From NCBI GenBank assembly GCA_024509875.1, contig JAMPIV010012258.1:434001-498000 (forward strand): a stretch of 64,000 nucleotides of DNA, in the 5' to 3' direction. The notes beneath the pieces were generated by a model. The model did not search any database. It was not told the origin of the DNA and saw nothing but the letters and a program-made list of their open reading frames with translations. Made by a program: the position numbers and the translations under genes. This document shows, in pieces, positions 9,926 through 23,147 of the stretch. Each line of letters begins with the position of its first letter. The stretch's first letter is position 1. Source of the stretch: Oreohelix idahoensis. Lineage: Eukaryota; Mollusca; Gastropoda; Stylommatophora; Oreohelicidae.

Positions 9926-11425
9926 TGTTGCGTACATATTTTGACGCACATATTACAAAAATACGATATGGCTATTTAATATGGAAAATATATATATTTG
10001 CATTCATTTGTGTATGAAAATGCTTCCTCTGGTAAAGCTAGATAATTCATGATTGATTTACACTTTTGATTATATGAGTGATCTTTCTTGATATTGATTC
10101 GGCGCATGGATATTGTATTCATGTCCGTTCTTATTTGTTCGGGCCAGAAAATAGATTAATTTTGCTTGTTATGTTTATGGCCTGAATTCATGTGTACTAC
10201 TTGTCTAGTGCAAGTAGATTCAGTCGTATATTGTATACCTTTGTATGTTCAGGTCGGACTATATTCTTTCTGCCAGAATCTAGCGCAGGTTTTCGTAGTC
10301 CTACTGGGTTGTGAAGAGTTCCGATATGTCGCCAAGAAATGACTGAGTGTTTTTTCCAGGGCTGGCACTGTTTAAGGTTTAACAGTGATTCATAGATGTT
10401 TTTCTAGGAGAAGTTTATGTCTCTGCAAGAGTCTATTTGTCAGAGATCCTCCTCATATGTGTGATTCGGACTCCAGTTATGCCAGACCCTATTTTTGATG
10501 ATCTCAAGTCGATTAGACCTAGATGGAACATTGTGCTTCGTATCGCTAGGGTCGTGTTTTGTATCGACGAAGATGACAGGCTTTCCTACAGCAGTTATGT
10601 CTACGTGAATTAACTTGATTACTGTAGAGCTGTATGGAAAAACTTTATGAAATTATTTATATGCACATTATAAATTAACTTTGGCTTATATCTACCTTCC
10701 TACGAGTGAGTGAGCGACAACTCAGGAAGGCGGCCATGTTATATTCCTGTCATCATATTTTTGATCACTGTCAAGAGAACAGATTATGTATCCTACTATC
10801 GGGCAGTGGTATCGAGATCTTGTTATGAGGTGAAAACCCACTATCGTGGTTTATGATTATTATACAAACATTGGACGTATTTCAGCTTAAGAACTTAGCT
10901 ATGAAATGAAGGTTCGGCCAATGACTTTTGTATGTTTACCGATCCTCATTGACGCGTTCAGTCAGTAGAGGATACGGCGATTAGTTACCAGAACAGTGAA
11001 TACTACCTTGGTTTGAATGATATTTCACTACTACATGAATGTATCATCCACGATTCAAATAACCAATGAATTTTTGTCAACATATATCCATGACTGTATC
11101 CGTGCTGTCCAGTTTGCGTGCCTTCATTAAACTATTGAAATGTCAGAGGCAGTTCAAGTCGTCATTGCATTACATGAGAGTGTGTGAGAGTTATTATCAA
11201 GTGGTCTGTTACATCGAACTACTACACCATTCGCGTTACTTGACACTCCCACTCAATGTCTACATGACAGGTTCATTCGATGATGCAGAGGTAATCGAAG
11301 AAGACTTTCTTCAGTAATGATCAATACATAACATCTGCACCCAGACATAGAACAGACCTGACACTCTACAGTAGTGGCCAGACATTCAACAGTGGCCTAT
11401 ACACACAACAACACGTTATTCTACA
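9926..11425 (+). repeat. LTR2 of array A
   Basis: 1500 bp, TGTTGCG to TTCTACA. It serves as 3' LTR of copy 1 and 5' LTR of copy 2. It shares the variant aaatgactg (near 10340) with LTR4, while LTR1 and LTR3 have aaatggctg. It has a private 2-bp ac insertion near 11402. Confidence 0.9.
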
Positions 11426-12584
11426 GTGGTGAACCAGATTCCTGGGGTTATGATAACCAGACCATCCCTGACGCCACATACGACACGCATGAACACCAGT
11501 GTACAAGTTACAACGGGGCAGTCGATGTCAGCTTGACCTGTATTACCGATCGAATGCTGTATCTAGGTCAGCGCTTGTTGACACTTTTTCGCTGTACAGA
11601 CGGTATTACACAGGACATTTGTATTAAGTGTAGAAAATATCGGGAGCAGTACTGTTGACATTTCTCATCGTACAGAAGAGAGAAGTGATTGTTGATCCTG
11701 TACAGAAGAATCACAGTGTTGTTGAACATAAAGTGCATATTTCATCGTTGGATCTCCATATGCTCAAAAAAAAATTGAACATTGTAATAGTGTAGAAAAC
11801 AAATCTATTATTTAATTGTTCATTAAAAGTGGCAAGTTATTGTTACAACACTATACCAGCATCACATTCTATCCACAATACATTTTATTAAGTATATATA
11901 TATATGTATGCATTTATGCTATTAAGGTTTACATGTATTTATGTTTATATGTTATTTGTTATTTGTTGTGTGTTAAGTTAGTTTGTATTCTGCGGGCCTG
12001 GATGGGAGGTGACTAGAACAGGAAATACCAAGTGACATTGGTCTTGCTCTAGCGTTCTATAGGGAGCAAATTTCTTAATTGAAATTTGCATGCAACATTG
12101 TTTGCAAATAGTTGTTAGCTGTGACGAAATTGTCCTTCTTGTTGTTTTTGTAATATTTCTATGTTCTTTAGTTTTGTTTGATTTGTTTGTATAATTGTAG
12201 GTCTCATCTTTCCTTTTATTTCAGTTCTTTACACCCTTATGTTTATACACTGTTGCGTTATTTGTCTTGTTGATTTCATTGCGGTTATCATCACAGATTC
12301 TGTGATCATTTGTTTTTTGATTTTTTCTATTTGATTTAATTTGATTCCCGCAATTGTTTTCATATTGTCTTTTCTTGTTTGTCCTTGTTAATGTCTTTGG
12401 TTGACAAATAATATATAAAGTATATTTGAATATATTTATATTATAGTACGGTAAGTCTATAGTAACCAGCAACTTGTACAATTTTTTTTCACTAAGACTA
12501 AGATAGTATAGACTTGTTCTCCCATAATAAAATAGTGGGATAGGTAATTTTTACTTTTTCAGGTTTCTGGTTTAAGAAGACAAG
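11426..12584 (+). other. copy 2 leader, shortened
   Basis: Same start as the other leaders (candidate primer site after LTR2) and near-identical to about 12447. It then lacks most of the 99-bp tandem repeats and joins a diverged short stretch before the gag start. No coding sequence. Confidence 0.7.
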
Positions 12585-13400
12585 ATGTCTACATGAGATT
12601 ACTTTATTGCACAAGGGAAATCCCTTGATAAGACTGGTAAAGAGTTAGAAGAATGGACAACTGCTCAATTTGCTATTGCATTAAAATCAGAAGAGAGAAA
12701 AGCTGCTGCTGCTGCTGAGGAGAGAAAACTTCAAATAGAAGAAAAAAAATTAGAAGCTGCTGCTGCTGGGGAGAGAAAAGCTGCTGCTGCTGCGGAAGAG
12801 AGAAAAGCTCTGGCTGAAGAGAAAAGATTAGCAAGAGAAGCTGATGCTGCTGCTGAAAAAAAGAAAGAGAAGATGCAGGTGGAGGAAAGGAGATTTGTGG
12901 CAGAACAGATAAAAATAGAAGCTGCTGCTGCTGCAGAACAGAGGCAGCTGAACAAAAAAAATTAGATAGAGAAGCTGAAGAGAGAAAAGCAATAAGAGAA
13001 CATGAGTTTGAATTAGAGAAATTAAGATTGACATGTATGAGTAATGTTAATCAGGCATCTGGTGGTAATGGTAAACCCTTCAATTATAAGGTTCAAGGTG
13101 CCAGCGATTTTCAACTCTGCCAGTGATGATAATAACAAGTCTGGCTTGATAGATTTGAACGTGCTTGTCGAGCTCATAATGTTGACAAATCACAGTATGT
13201 GAATCAGTTGTCTGAAAATCTAAAAGGGGAGTCTCTGAGTAAGTTATATTTTGTTGAAGAGGCCGACAAAGATAATTATGATGCTGTTAGGGCAGCTTTG
13301 ATAAAGAGATATCAGCCTGTCCTCAGCAAGAATCGGTTATCGTCTTTTGTTTAAAAACAATGAGACCTGAGGTAGGTTTAGAAATTCTCAGATTTTCTAT
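12585..13400 (+). pseudogene. Gag N-terminal part, array A copy 2
   Basis: The ATG context matches copies 1 and 3, but codon 4 is TGA (acatga for acttta). The Ala/Glu/Lys coiled coil is recognisable to about 12980 and shorter. The capsid start follows with base insertions from about 13090. At 13215-13260 copy 2 keeps the base that copies 1 and 3 lack, so capsid reads through there (KGES context). The coding changes nearby (D to N, I to V, K to R) look like real divergence. Non-functional as written. Confidence 0.75.
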
Positions 13401-16400
13401 TTCAAAATGCACGACTTACACTCTCACCGATGGATTGAATTTACTCCAATTAGATAGAGCGCATAAAAACCTATTTGATTGGTTCGTTACGGAATTTATT
13501 GCCTAACAAAAGAGACAATGGTCAAGGTCATTCGGAGTTATGTTCTTATAACCATTACACTATGAGTTTATTTCATTGAGCGGTATTAATACCGCTATCT
13601 ACCTTAATAGCGCAAAATGGAGAATATAGAACTAATGTTGACCCAGTACTGCCATCGGCACACCCTGACATGATTCTTAGTAATAACACTAATAACATTA
13701 GAAGCCCAGGAGGTTATTGGCCTGTTCGCGTTCAGCACAACCGAATCATATATCATAATATACTCTCTCACCACACAAATTTCAAAGGAGCTCTAAAAAC
13801 AAATAAAAATTCTTTGATAAACAAATGCTTAATTTGGAATAAGTATCGAAACACCAAGGGTTACACCACTCTATATCAGGGTACTATCTTCCGAAAGAAC
13901 TGGAAATCGGGGTGCACTCCAGTCCTCGATACGCGCAAGGCGGTGCCCATCATAATTTATAGTAGGATATTTTCCGAGCGTATATAGGGAGTCGTTTGAT
14001 TAGGCTCCTCAGCGTAGTAACCATAGGTAACCACTACTTCCAAAGCTTGTCTTCATGGAATGACAAACAAATAACTACATAAACCTTACATGGGATTTAC
14101 ACTCATTATATTTGTGAGCAATTATGATTTATGATATACATGATAAGTAATGATGTTGATATGTCAACACTCACACTCACACATGGGGTGTTTATATTCA
14201 GACTACAGAGGATAATAATAATTACAGACGGGCACAACACTATATATAACGAAGAGTAGAAATCTCAAAACAAGACTTACAGATTAGATAAGATACAGGT
14301 GTAACTCGTCGCAATATGGACAAGGCCTTCAACCTGATCTGAAATATAGATCTCAGTATCAACGTCGTTATCAATAGCAGGTTCAGGATAGTCAGCGAAC
14401 CTTCAATGATCAATAAAAGAAAAGAATAATGCACTACTTAACAAGATGTCCGCGTATGTATCAGTGCTGATTAACTCGGAGTTGTAGTTGACTCAGATGA
14501 CATATCAGTGTTCAAGTCAGTTGTCAACACTCATATCAAATGCTCAAAATACATTATTCTCTTAGAGATAATGCCCATATAAAATCATAGCTGTCGCACT
14601 AGAATATCGTGATTTACTAAGCTCCCGTGGTCTCTTACCTCTTCCCGGCTCATCTGAATGCGTCTCAGGTCTGCGCATGATTGAAGACGATTCGTGACTA
14701 CTCTGTAATGTAGCATGGGTCGAAATGGGGAGGCGTCTAGGATGCCTAGGTACTACAACCAGGTGAGATCTCAATGAGGGGGCGTTTACTCACAGATTCT
14801 GTCGTGCCTGCCACAAAACTCATTGGCTCGTTGACCGGCTGCACGTGTACACTTATACATTCACCTTCTAGACAGAGCCAATCGGCTCAAAACAAAAACA
14901 ATATATAAAAAACAAATAATCTCACTCAATATTATACATGCATGTAACATATTATTACAAGGTGGCACATCTGGAAGAAAGTTGTACATATCTACTCTCA
15001 ACATGCATTAATAAAAACAATTCCTCTATACTACTAACTATGTTACAAAGGAATGATATAGTTGACTCAAGCCTCATGTTTCTGCTCCCCTCACGCTAGA
15101 AGAATCTCAAGGTCGATAGATGTCCACTTATCTAGAAGCCACTCACCCCAGGTCGCACATTCCATGGTAGCACTCACGAAAAGAACTGCATTCAGACACA
15201 CATATATTGCGCCAGTACCGTGGAGTAATAAAGTGGATTAATATGCAATTACTGCCAACATAGACATGTAAGCTCTCACTAGAAGCGACAAGTCATCTGT
15301 ACACACACATGCCGCCCCCCCCCCCCCCCGCTGATCATCGCTCTCTATACTGGACCGATAATGCTATGACCAGAACCAAGGTAGATCTCCTGCGACCGAA
15401 ATTTCGCATGTGTTTCTCCTTTATAAAACTAGCAGGGAAGTATGCTCCTACTACTAATTAGAAAATATCTAATTCATCTCCTGCTAAAGAATGACAGGTC
15501 TGATACCTGGAACTAAGGTTACGAAGAGTCGTAACTTCTATGCGGATTTGACGAAAGTCGCAGGAAATTCGGTCGAGAACTAATGTACGATATCGGCTCA
15601 CTAGGGGAATCCCCAGCTCAAATCCAATTCCATGGCTCTCAAAATTCATTAGCTGCCCTTCTATATATACTATGACAGACGTTTTAAACAATCTTGTTGC
15701 ACTCATGCACCGCTCCATGATTTTGTATTCTCAGTGTTTGCTGGAGACATGATGAGGGTCATCGCGCATACTCACGGTTACTCTACATAATTATGAAGGT
15801 TCTCTGCTCATACTACTTACATTTATGGTCTGCTCCTGCTGTGAATAAGGACAGTACGAAAACCCAAAACTATCACGTAACAAATCTATTGTCGATCTTT
15901 GTTAAAGCTTCATGGTCCAAGGAGGGTTCATATCCAGAGGGACACACGCACATGCCTGGCAACCTATTAAGGCTACTGATCAGCACATTGTTCACCTATT
16001 CTCGACCATATTCAAAAAATGGCCGCATTAAACCATCATTTGGTCCATATTAAAGATAACTAAAGTCCTTGCTACCGCGGACACCAAAATTTATTTTGAC
16101 ACGTGTGTGCGTTCATATGTGCACCACCGTTTGCTCAGAGGGCATGTTCCATCTATAAATAGAGCTATAAAATCACTGCTGATATTGCAAGATTGCTCAC
16201 TATTGCCGTTAATATTTCTCCTCGTTTACTGGGATTTCCAGACGCTGCAGATAAATATTTTCGGACCATGGACTAGCCACCACAACTTCGTATATCGGAA
16301 ATACCAATGCTCTCCTCAAGTCAGACTGTCGGAACCTCTTTATAGACTATAGAGATGATCATCATGTGTAAGTAGGACTTTAATCCATCGCTAATGTCCA

Positions 16401-17225
16401 ATGGGATGCCGATGGTACAGTTAACCCCCGGTTACCGATTAGTTAGAGGTCTATTTTAAGAACTCTTCGAACAAACCTACTATTCAGGATTAAGATACAA
16501 CTGTAGGTATGGTGGGGTCTGGGGAGGATTGCGGAAACAGGATTTTTTACCCGCGGCTATATTCTGCATATAGACGACGGTCGCCCCAAACTCGAAAACA
16601 TTAGAAGGATTTTCTCCTTTTGAGACTTAGTCTTTTAACGGGACGCGACAGTACGCGACCGGTCCATATCGTCACTTCATCGCTCATCGATATCATTAAA
16701 TGATTATAATAGATTGTACACGATGAACCAAAGAATAATCCTTATCTTACGAACTAAGTCATATTTGCACTTTAGACATAAGATTATCTCGTAAGGCTCA
16801 AACATACAACACAATCCATGACCAGTTGCAAACTAATTGGGCAACTGCATTTACTTCCTGTAATCTGTTGCGAATAAACAGAAGGGCCCCCACAAAACTC
16901 TGTCCCAGGTGACAAAGTATTGGTCCTGCTTACCTTGCTAGAGAAAACAGACTCCTTATTTCTTGGGAAAGGGTCCGTACGATTTTAATATCAAAAGTTT
17001 CCGATGTTGACTATATCGTCACGATATTGACAGGAAGCATAATACCTCCATCCACATCAACATGCTCACGGAATTCCATGAACGTCCGGATTTATTTACA
17101 ATCCCTGTTTTCCAGGCAACGGAACGATTTTCCAGTCCAACATGGACATTACTCATCACTGTCAGTAATACAGGATGAGGAAACGATTTTCTCGGATGTA
17201 AATCTACAACTTTTCCAATGACTCC
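13090..17225 (+). other. noisy stretch: insertion-rich version of capsid to RT N-terminus
   Basis: Short matches to copies 1 and 3 run in the right order throughout: capsid near 13200, nucleocapsid near 13850, integrase near 15840-16620, GPY region near 16900-17060. They are broken every few bases by single-base insertions and swaps, and a run of about 15 C sits near 15314-15328. The flanking LTRs and the RT from 17225 on are clean. Interior 2 is about 1 kb longer than interiors 1 and 3. This fits uncorrected long-read sequence used to close a gap better than biological decay. Open frames inside it are not genes. Confidence 0.72.
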
Positions 17226-17304
17226 GCTTCACTCTAATAAATCATGAAAAGATGTTGCGATTTCTCCTGAATTATCTCCAGGAGAACAGAAACAAGTTTC
17301 TACT

Positions 17305-18180
17305 ATGTTAGAACAATTTCAGGATGTCCTTACTGACATTCCTGGTCAAACTGATGTCATTCAACATGACATTATTCTTACTGACCATAATCCTATAAGA
17401 GTCAGACCGTATCCTATCCCGATACATTTTCAAGCACAGATAGAGAAAGAGTTGGATGAGATGATAGAGTTAAAAATTATTGAACCATCCACATCAGCAT
17501 ATTCTTCACCGATGGTTATCGTGCGAAAAAAAGACAACAACATACGTCTTTGCGTTGATTATCGCAAATTGAACCAAGTGACAAAATTTGATGCTGAACC
17601 TATGCCTTTACTTGAAGAGCTACTTACCAGACTATCGAATTCTCATTTCTTTAGTAAACTCGATTTGTCTAAGGGATATTGGCAAGTTCCATTATCCGAA
17701 CACGCCAAACCGTTTACTGCTTTTTCGACGCCTAGGGGTCTATTCCAATGGATTTTCATGCCTTTCGGCCTTATGAACGCCCCTGCAACATTCGTACGCA
17801 TGATGCGTCGAATCCTATCTCATCGCTCAGATGTCATTGCATATCTTGATGACATCTGTCTTTTCAGTGATACTTGGAACGATCACTATAATGGGATAAA
17901 TGAACTATTGTCTATCTTACGCGAGCATAACCTGACAGCAAAACCATCGAAAGCGTGTATTGGTTTTAGCGAAATATCTTTCTTAGGTCACCGTGTTGGT
18001 CATGGGTTCCTAAAAACAGAAGACCATAATACAAGTAAGATACTTAACATTTCTATTCCTAAGACTAAAAAAGCAAGTGCGAAGTCTCTTAGGTCTAATA
18101 CAATTTTATGGACGATTCATTCCGAATCTGTCCTCCATTATGTCACCTCTTTCTTCCTTGCTAAAGAAAGGGTCTCCTAA
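17305..18180 (+). pseudogene. RT, array A copy 2
   Basis: From about 17225 the sequence returns to near-identity with copies 1 and 3. The frame reads the pre-RT segment, RT fingers, LDLSKGYW, PFGLMNAP and YLDD, with the 7-A run intact. One extra A at about 18066 (six-A run before gcaagtgcg) then breaks the frame, and the last 40 or so residues are out of frame. Confidence 0.82.
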
Positions 18181-18661
18181 TGTAGTCCATTGGACTCAAG
18201 AATGTCAATCCTCTTTGGATAAGGTTAAAACTATGTTTTCTACTTCACCTATCCTAGTATTGCCTTCTAAGGATAAGACATTTATTCTTCGTAGTGACGC
18301 TTCATCCACAGGGATTGGAGCAGCACTAATGCAAGAGTACTAGTACTCTCAAACTCCGCATCCTGTGATGTATATTTCTCGAAAATTAAATGCCGCAGAG
18401 AAGAATTACTCGGTCCTAGACCGTGAATTATTGGCTATGGTTTGGTCAATCCTTAAACTGCAAAGATTTCTTCTTGGCGCGCATTTCATTGTGGAAACTG
18501 ACCAGAAAGCTCTTACGGCTATTCAGAGTAAAAATCTGAAGAGCGCGAGATCAACGCGATACGCGATTGCTCTGCAGCCGTTTCATTTTTCGGTGCGAGC
18601 TATCCGTGGGTCAGAAAATGTGATGGCAGATATTTTGTCTAGATGCCCACATGATTCATAA
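18077..18661 (+). pseudogene. RT connection and RNase H, array A copy 2
   Basis: Continuation of the RT after the A insertion. The frame is open to 18343, where a small insertion (extra tagtac near 18341) adds a stop and shifts the frame, then open again 18365-18661 to the native end. RNase H acidic residues are recognisable in RSDASS, DREL, ETDQ and MADILS. Non-functional as written. Confidence 0.8.
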
Positions 18662-19077
18662 CTGTTAAATTATATGCCTAACTTTGCTACAGTTGTTCCT
18701 ATGTTGAAATGTGTATACATATGGAATATATCATATATTGATTGTAACACTACTTAGCGGTTCATTGATGTTTATTCACCGCTGATCTTTCAATGTTTTT
18801 TCGTCTTTGATGATCATGATGTTAAGATATCTAAGATGAAATTTATGTATAAACTGATGTAGAAAGTGTGGCATTGCCAGTATTGTAGTATGCGTTGGTG
18901 ACACCTCTCTGGAAATATTTATACTTAGAGAAATACTTTCTCTAAGTTCATGAAATATATTCTCAATGCTTATCATCTGCGCATTGTTATTGGTGCGTTG
19001 TGAGCCTATTGTATGTTGCTCCTAGATGTATTTCAAAAAAAAAAAGTACCTTTTTTTTCCCGAGGGGTGTGGTAATC
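18662..19077 (+). other. copy 2 3' region with hairpin (18923-18947)
   Basis: Same organisation as in copy 1: the perfect 11-bp hairpin, an A-run, a T/C run and purine-rich gaggggtgtgg before LTR3. It differs from copies 1 and 3 at several sites (for example attgattg for attaattg, cggttcatt for cggtttatt), supporting copy 2 as the odd member. Confidence 0.7.
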
Positions 19078-20577
19078 TGTTGCGTGCATATTTTGACGCA
19101 CATATTACAAAAATACGATATGGCTATTTAATATGGAAAATATATATATTTGCATTCATTTGTGTATGAAAATGCTTCCTCTGGTAAAGCTAGATAATTC
19201 ATGATTGATTTACACTTTTGATTATATGAGTGATCTTTCTTGATATTGATTCGGCGCATGGATATTGTATTCATGTCCGTTCTTATTTGTTCGGGCCAGA
19301 AAATAGATTAATTTTGCTTGTTATGTTTATGGCCTGAATTCATGTGTACTACTTGTCTAGTGCAAGTAGATTCAGTCGTATATTGTATACCTTTGTATGT
19401 TCAGGTCGGACTATATTCTTTCTGCCAGAATCTAGCGCAGGTTTTCGTAGTCCTACTGGGTTGTGAAGAGTTCCGATAATGTCGCCAAGAAATGGCTGAG
19501 TGTTTTTTCCAGGGCTGGCACTGTTTAAGGTTTAACAGTGATTCATAGATGTTTTTTCTAGGAGAAGTTTATGTCTCTGCAAGAGTCTATTTGTCAGAGA
19601 TCCTCCTCATATGTGTGATTCGGACTCCAGTTATGCCAGACCCTATTTTTGATGATCTCAGTCGATTAGACCTAGATGGAACATTGTGCTTCGTATCGCT
19701 AGGGTCGTGTTTTGTATCGACGAAGATGACAGGCTTTCCTACAGCAGTTATGTCTACGTGAATTAACTTGATTACTGTAGAGCTGTATGGAAAAACTTTA
19801 TGAAATTATTTATATGCACATTATAAATTAACTTTGGCTTATATCTACCTTCCTACGAGTGAGTGAGCGACAACTCAGGAAGGCGGCCATGTTATATTCC
19901 TGTCATCATATTTTTTGATCACTGTCAAGAGAACAGATTATGTATCCTACTATCGGGCAGTGGTATCGAGATCTTGTTATGAGGTGAAAACCCACTATCG
20001 TGGTTTATGATTATTATACAAACATTGGACATATTTCAGCTTAAGAACTTAGCTATGAAATGAAGGTTCGGCCAATGACTTTTGTATGTTTACCGATCCT
20101 CATTGACGCGTTCAGTCAGTAGAGGATACGGCGATTAGTTACCAGAACAGTGAATACTACCTTGGGTTGAATGATATTTCACTACTACATGAATGTATCA
20201 TCCACGATTCAAATAACCAATGAATTTTTGTCAACATATATCCATGACTGTATCCGTGCTGTCCAGTTTGCGTGCCTTCATTAAACTATTGAAATGTCAG
20301 AGGCAGTTCAAGTCGTCATTGCATTACATGAGAGTGTGTGAGAGTTATTATCAAGTGGTCTGTTACATCGAACTACTACACCATTCGCGTTACTTGACAC
20401 TCCCACTCAATGTCTACATGACAGGTTCATTCGATGATGCAGAGGTAATCGAAGAAGACTTTCTTCAGTAATGATCAATACATAACATCTGCACCCAGAC
20501 ATAGAACAGACCTGACACTCTACAGTAGTGGCCAGACATTCAACAGTGGCCTATACACAACAACACGTTATTCTACA
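19078..20577 (+). repeat. LTR3 of array A
   Basis: 1500 bp, TGTTGCG to TTCTACA. Private changes include gtgcat for gtacat at the start and catatttc for cgtatttc near 20031. It shares aaatggctg with LTR1. Confidence 0.9.
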
Positions 20578-21900
20578 GTGGTGAACCAGATTCCTGGGGT
20601 TATGATAACCAGACCATCCCTGACGCCACATACGACACGCATGAACACCAGTGTACAAGTTACAACGGGGCAGTCGATGTCAGCTTGACCTGTATTACCG
20701 ATCGAATGCTGTATCTAGGTCAGCGCTTGTTGACACTTTTTCGCTGTACAGACGGTATTACACAGGACATTTGTATTAAGTGTAGAAAATATCGGGAGCA
20801 GTACTGTTGACATTTCTCATCGTACAGAAGAGAGAAGTGATTGTTGATCCTGTACAGAAGAATCACAGTGTTGTTGAACATAAAGTGCATATTTCATCGT
20901 TGGATCTCCATATGCTCAAAAAAAAATTGAACATTGTAATAGTGTAGAAAACAAATCTATTATTTAATTGTTCATTAAAAGTGGCAAGTTATTGTTACAA
21001 CACTATACCAGCATCACATTCTATCCACAATACATTTTATTAAGTATATATATATATGTATGCATTTATGCTATTAAGGTTTACATGTATTTATGTTTAT
21101 ATGTTATTTGTTATTTGTTGTGTGTTAAGTTAGTTTGTATTCTGCGGGCCTGGATGGGAGGTGACTAGAACAGGAAATACCAAGTGACATTGGTCTTGCT
21201 CTAGCGTTCTATAGGGAGCAAATTTCTTAATTGAAATTTGCATGCAACATTGTTTGCAAATAGTTGTTAGCTGTGACGAAATTGTCCTTCTTGTTGTTTT
21301 TGTAATATTTCTATGTTCTTTAGTTTTGTTTGATTTGTTTGTATAATTGTAGGTCTCATCTTTCCTTTTATTTCAGTTCTTTACACCCTTATGTTTATAC
21401 ACTGTTGCGTTATTTGTCTTGTTGATTTCATTGCGGTTATCATCACAGATTCTGTGATCATTTGTTTTTTGATTTTTTCTATTTGATTTAATTTGATTCC
21501 CGCAATTGTTTTCATATTGTCTTTTCTTGTTTGTCCTTGTTAATGTCTTTGGTTGACAAATAATATATAAAGTATATTTGAATATATTTATATTATAGTA
21601 CAGAGCAGTACTTAATTACTACCATTGGTGTACAAGTAATTATAAAAAGTAGTTGGGATAGAAAATATTATTTTCCACAGGTACTCAAGTGATCATTGAT
21701 TACATTAAGGAAGTATACAAGACCTTTGTAAGGCTTGTCTCCCACAGTGTTTGGGATATACAGATATTGTTTTCCACAGGTACTCAAGTAACCATACAAG
21801 TTTTTCACTAAGACTAAGTCTATAGTATAGACTTGTCTCCCATTAAAGTGGGATAGGGTAATTTATTTACTTTTTCAGGTTTCTGATTTTATAAGACAAG
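20578..21900 (+). other. copy 3 leader with 99-bp tandem repeats
   Basis: 1323 bp, nearly identical to the copy 1 leader, including the candidate primer site after the LTR, the two 20-bp ttttccacag blocks and the splice-acceptor-like tract before the ATG. No supportable coding region. Confidence 0.65.
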
Positions 21901-22557
21901 ATGTCTACTTTAGATTACTTTATTGCACAAGGGAAATCCCTTGATAAGACTGGTAAAGAGTTAGAAGAATGGGCAACTGCTCAATTTGCTATTGCATTAA
22001 AATCAGAAGAGAGAAAAGCTGCTGCTGCTGCTGAGGAGAGAAAACTTCAAATAGAAGAAAAAAAATTAGAAGTTGCTGCTGCTGCTGAGGAGAGAAAAGC
22101 TGCTGCAGAAGAGAGAAAAGCTCTGGCTGAAGAGAAAAGATTAGAAAAAGAAGCTGATGCTGCTGCTGAACAAAAGAAATTGCAGATGCAGGTGGAGGAA
22201 AGGAGATTTGTGGCAGAACAGAAAAAATTAGAAGCTGCTGCTGCTGCAGAACAGAAAAAAATAGAAGCTGCTGCTGAACAAAAAAAATTAGATAGAGAAG
22301 CTGAAGAGAGAAAAGCAATAAGAGAACATGAATTTGAGTTAGAGAAATTAAGATTGACAAGTATGACTAATGTTAATCAGGCATCTGGTGGTAATGGTAA
22401 ACCCTTCAATTATAAGGTCAAGGTGCCAGCGTTCAACTCTGCCAGTGATGATATAACAGTCTGGCTTGATAGATTTGAACGTGCTTGTCGAGCTCATAAT
22501 GTTGACAAATCACAGTATGTGAATCAGTTGTCTGAAAATCAAAAGGGGAGTCTCTGA
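21901..22557 (+). CDS. Gag N-terminal part, array A copy 3
   Basis: 218 aa and the best-preserved family A Gag start. Residues 1-40 are a helical N-terminal region; 40-150 a highly charged Ala/Glu/Lys coiled coil; from about 160 the capsid begins (KVKVPAFNS, VWLDRFERACRAH). The stop falls inside capsid because one base is missing in an A/G run near 22543, relative to copy 2. Copy 1 has the same loss. The downstream capsid lies in the -1 frame and the run reads A AAG GGG at the break, so -1 recoding cannot be excluded. A plain deletion is simpler. Confidence 0.82.
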   Translation: MSTLDYFIAQGKSLDKTGKELEEWATAQFAIALKSEERKAAAAAEERKLQIEEKKLEVAAAAEERKAAAEERKALAEEKRLEKEADAAAEQKKLQMQVEERRFVAEQKKLEAAAAAEQKKIEAAAEQKKLDREAEERKAIREHEFELEKLRLTSMTNVNQASGGNGKPFNYKVKVPAFNSASDDITVWLDRFERACRAHNVDKSQYVNQLSENQKGSL

Positions 22558-22568
22558 CTAAGTTATGT

Positions 22569-23147
22569 TTGGTTGAAGAGGCCGACAAGGATGATTATGA
22601 TGCTATTAAGGCAGCTTTGATAAAGAGATATCAGCTGTCAGAAGAAGGTTATCGTCTTTTGTTTAAAACAATGAGACCTGAGGTAGGTTTAGAATTCTCA
22701 GATTTCATTTCAAAAGCACGACTTACACTCTCACGATGGATTGAATTATCCAAAATAGAGAAAACATTTGATGGTCTTACGGATTTATTGCTAAGAGACA
22801 AGGTCATGTCTTCGGTAAATAAACCATTCCTAGAGTTTTTACATGAGCGTAAACCTAGTACATTAAAGCAAATGGAAGAATATTGTGACCAGTATGCCAC
22901 GGCACACCCTGACATGATTCTTAGTAACACTAACATTAAAGAGGGTATGCCAGTTGCTTCAGCAACAGAATATAATCATAATTACTCACACAAATTCCAA
23001 GGAGCTCAAAATAAATTTGATAAAATGGTTAATTGGAATAAGTATCAAAACCAAGGTAACCACTCAAATCAGGGTTCTTCTTCGAAGAACTGGAATCGGG
23101 CTGACAGTCCTCGATACGCGAGGGGTGCCCATAATTTTAGAAATTCC
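22569..23147 (+). pseudogene. Gag: SCAN-like capsid and first half of nucleocapsid, copy 3
   Basis: The in-frame part of a longer open frame (to 23435). It holds the capsid C-terminal half (FSDFISKARLTLSRW, LLLRDKVMSSV, FLHERKPSTL), whose helical pattern resembles the SCAN domain, then an Asn/Ser/Arg-rich start of the nucleocapsid. At about 23147 one T is lost from a three-T run (gaaattccg for gaaatttccg), and the remaining frame to 23435 is read in the wrong phase. The first Met is not a native start. Confidence 0.82.

Noticed and set aside
13670..13987. open frames in the noisy part of copy 2 (also 15458, 15793, 16107)
   Set aside because: Arise from insertion noise over capsid, nucleocapsid and integrase sequence.
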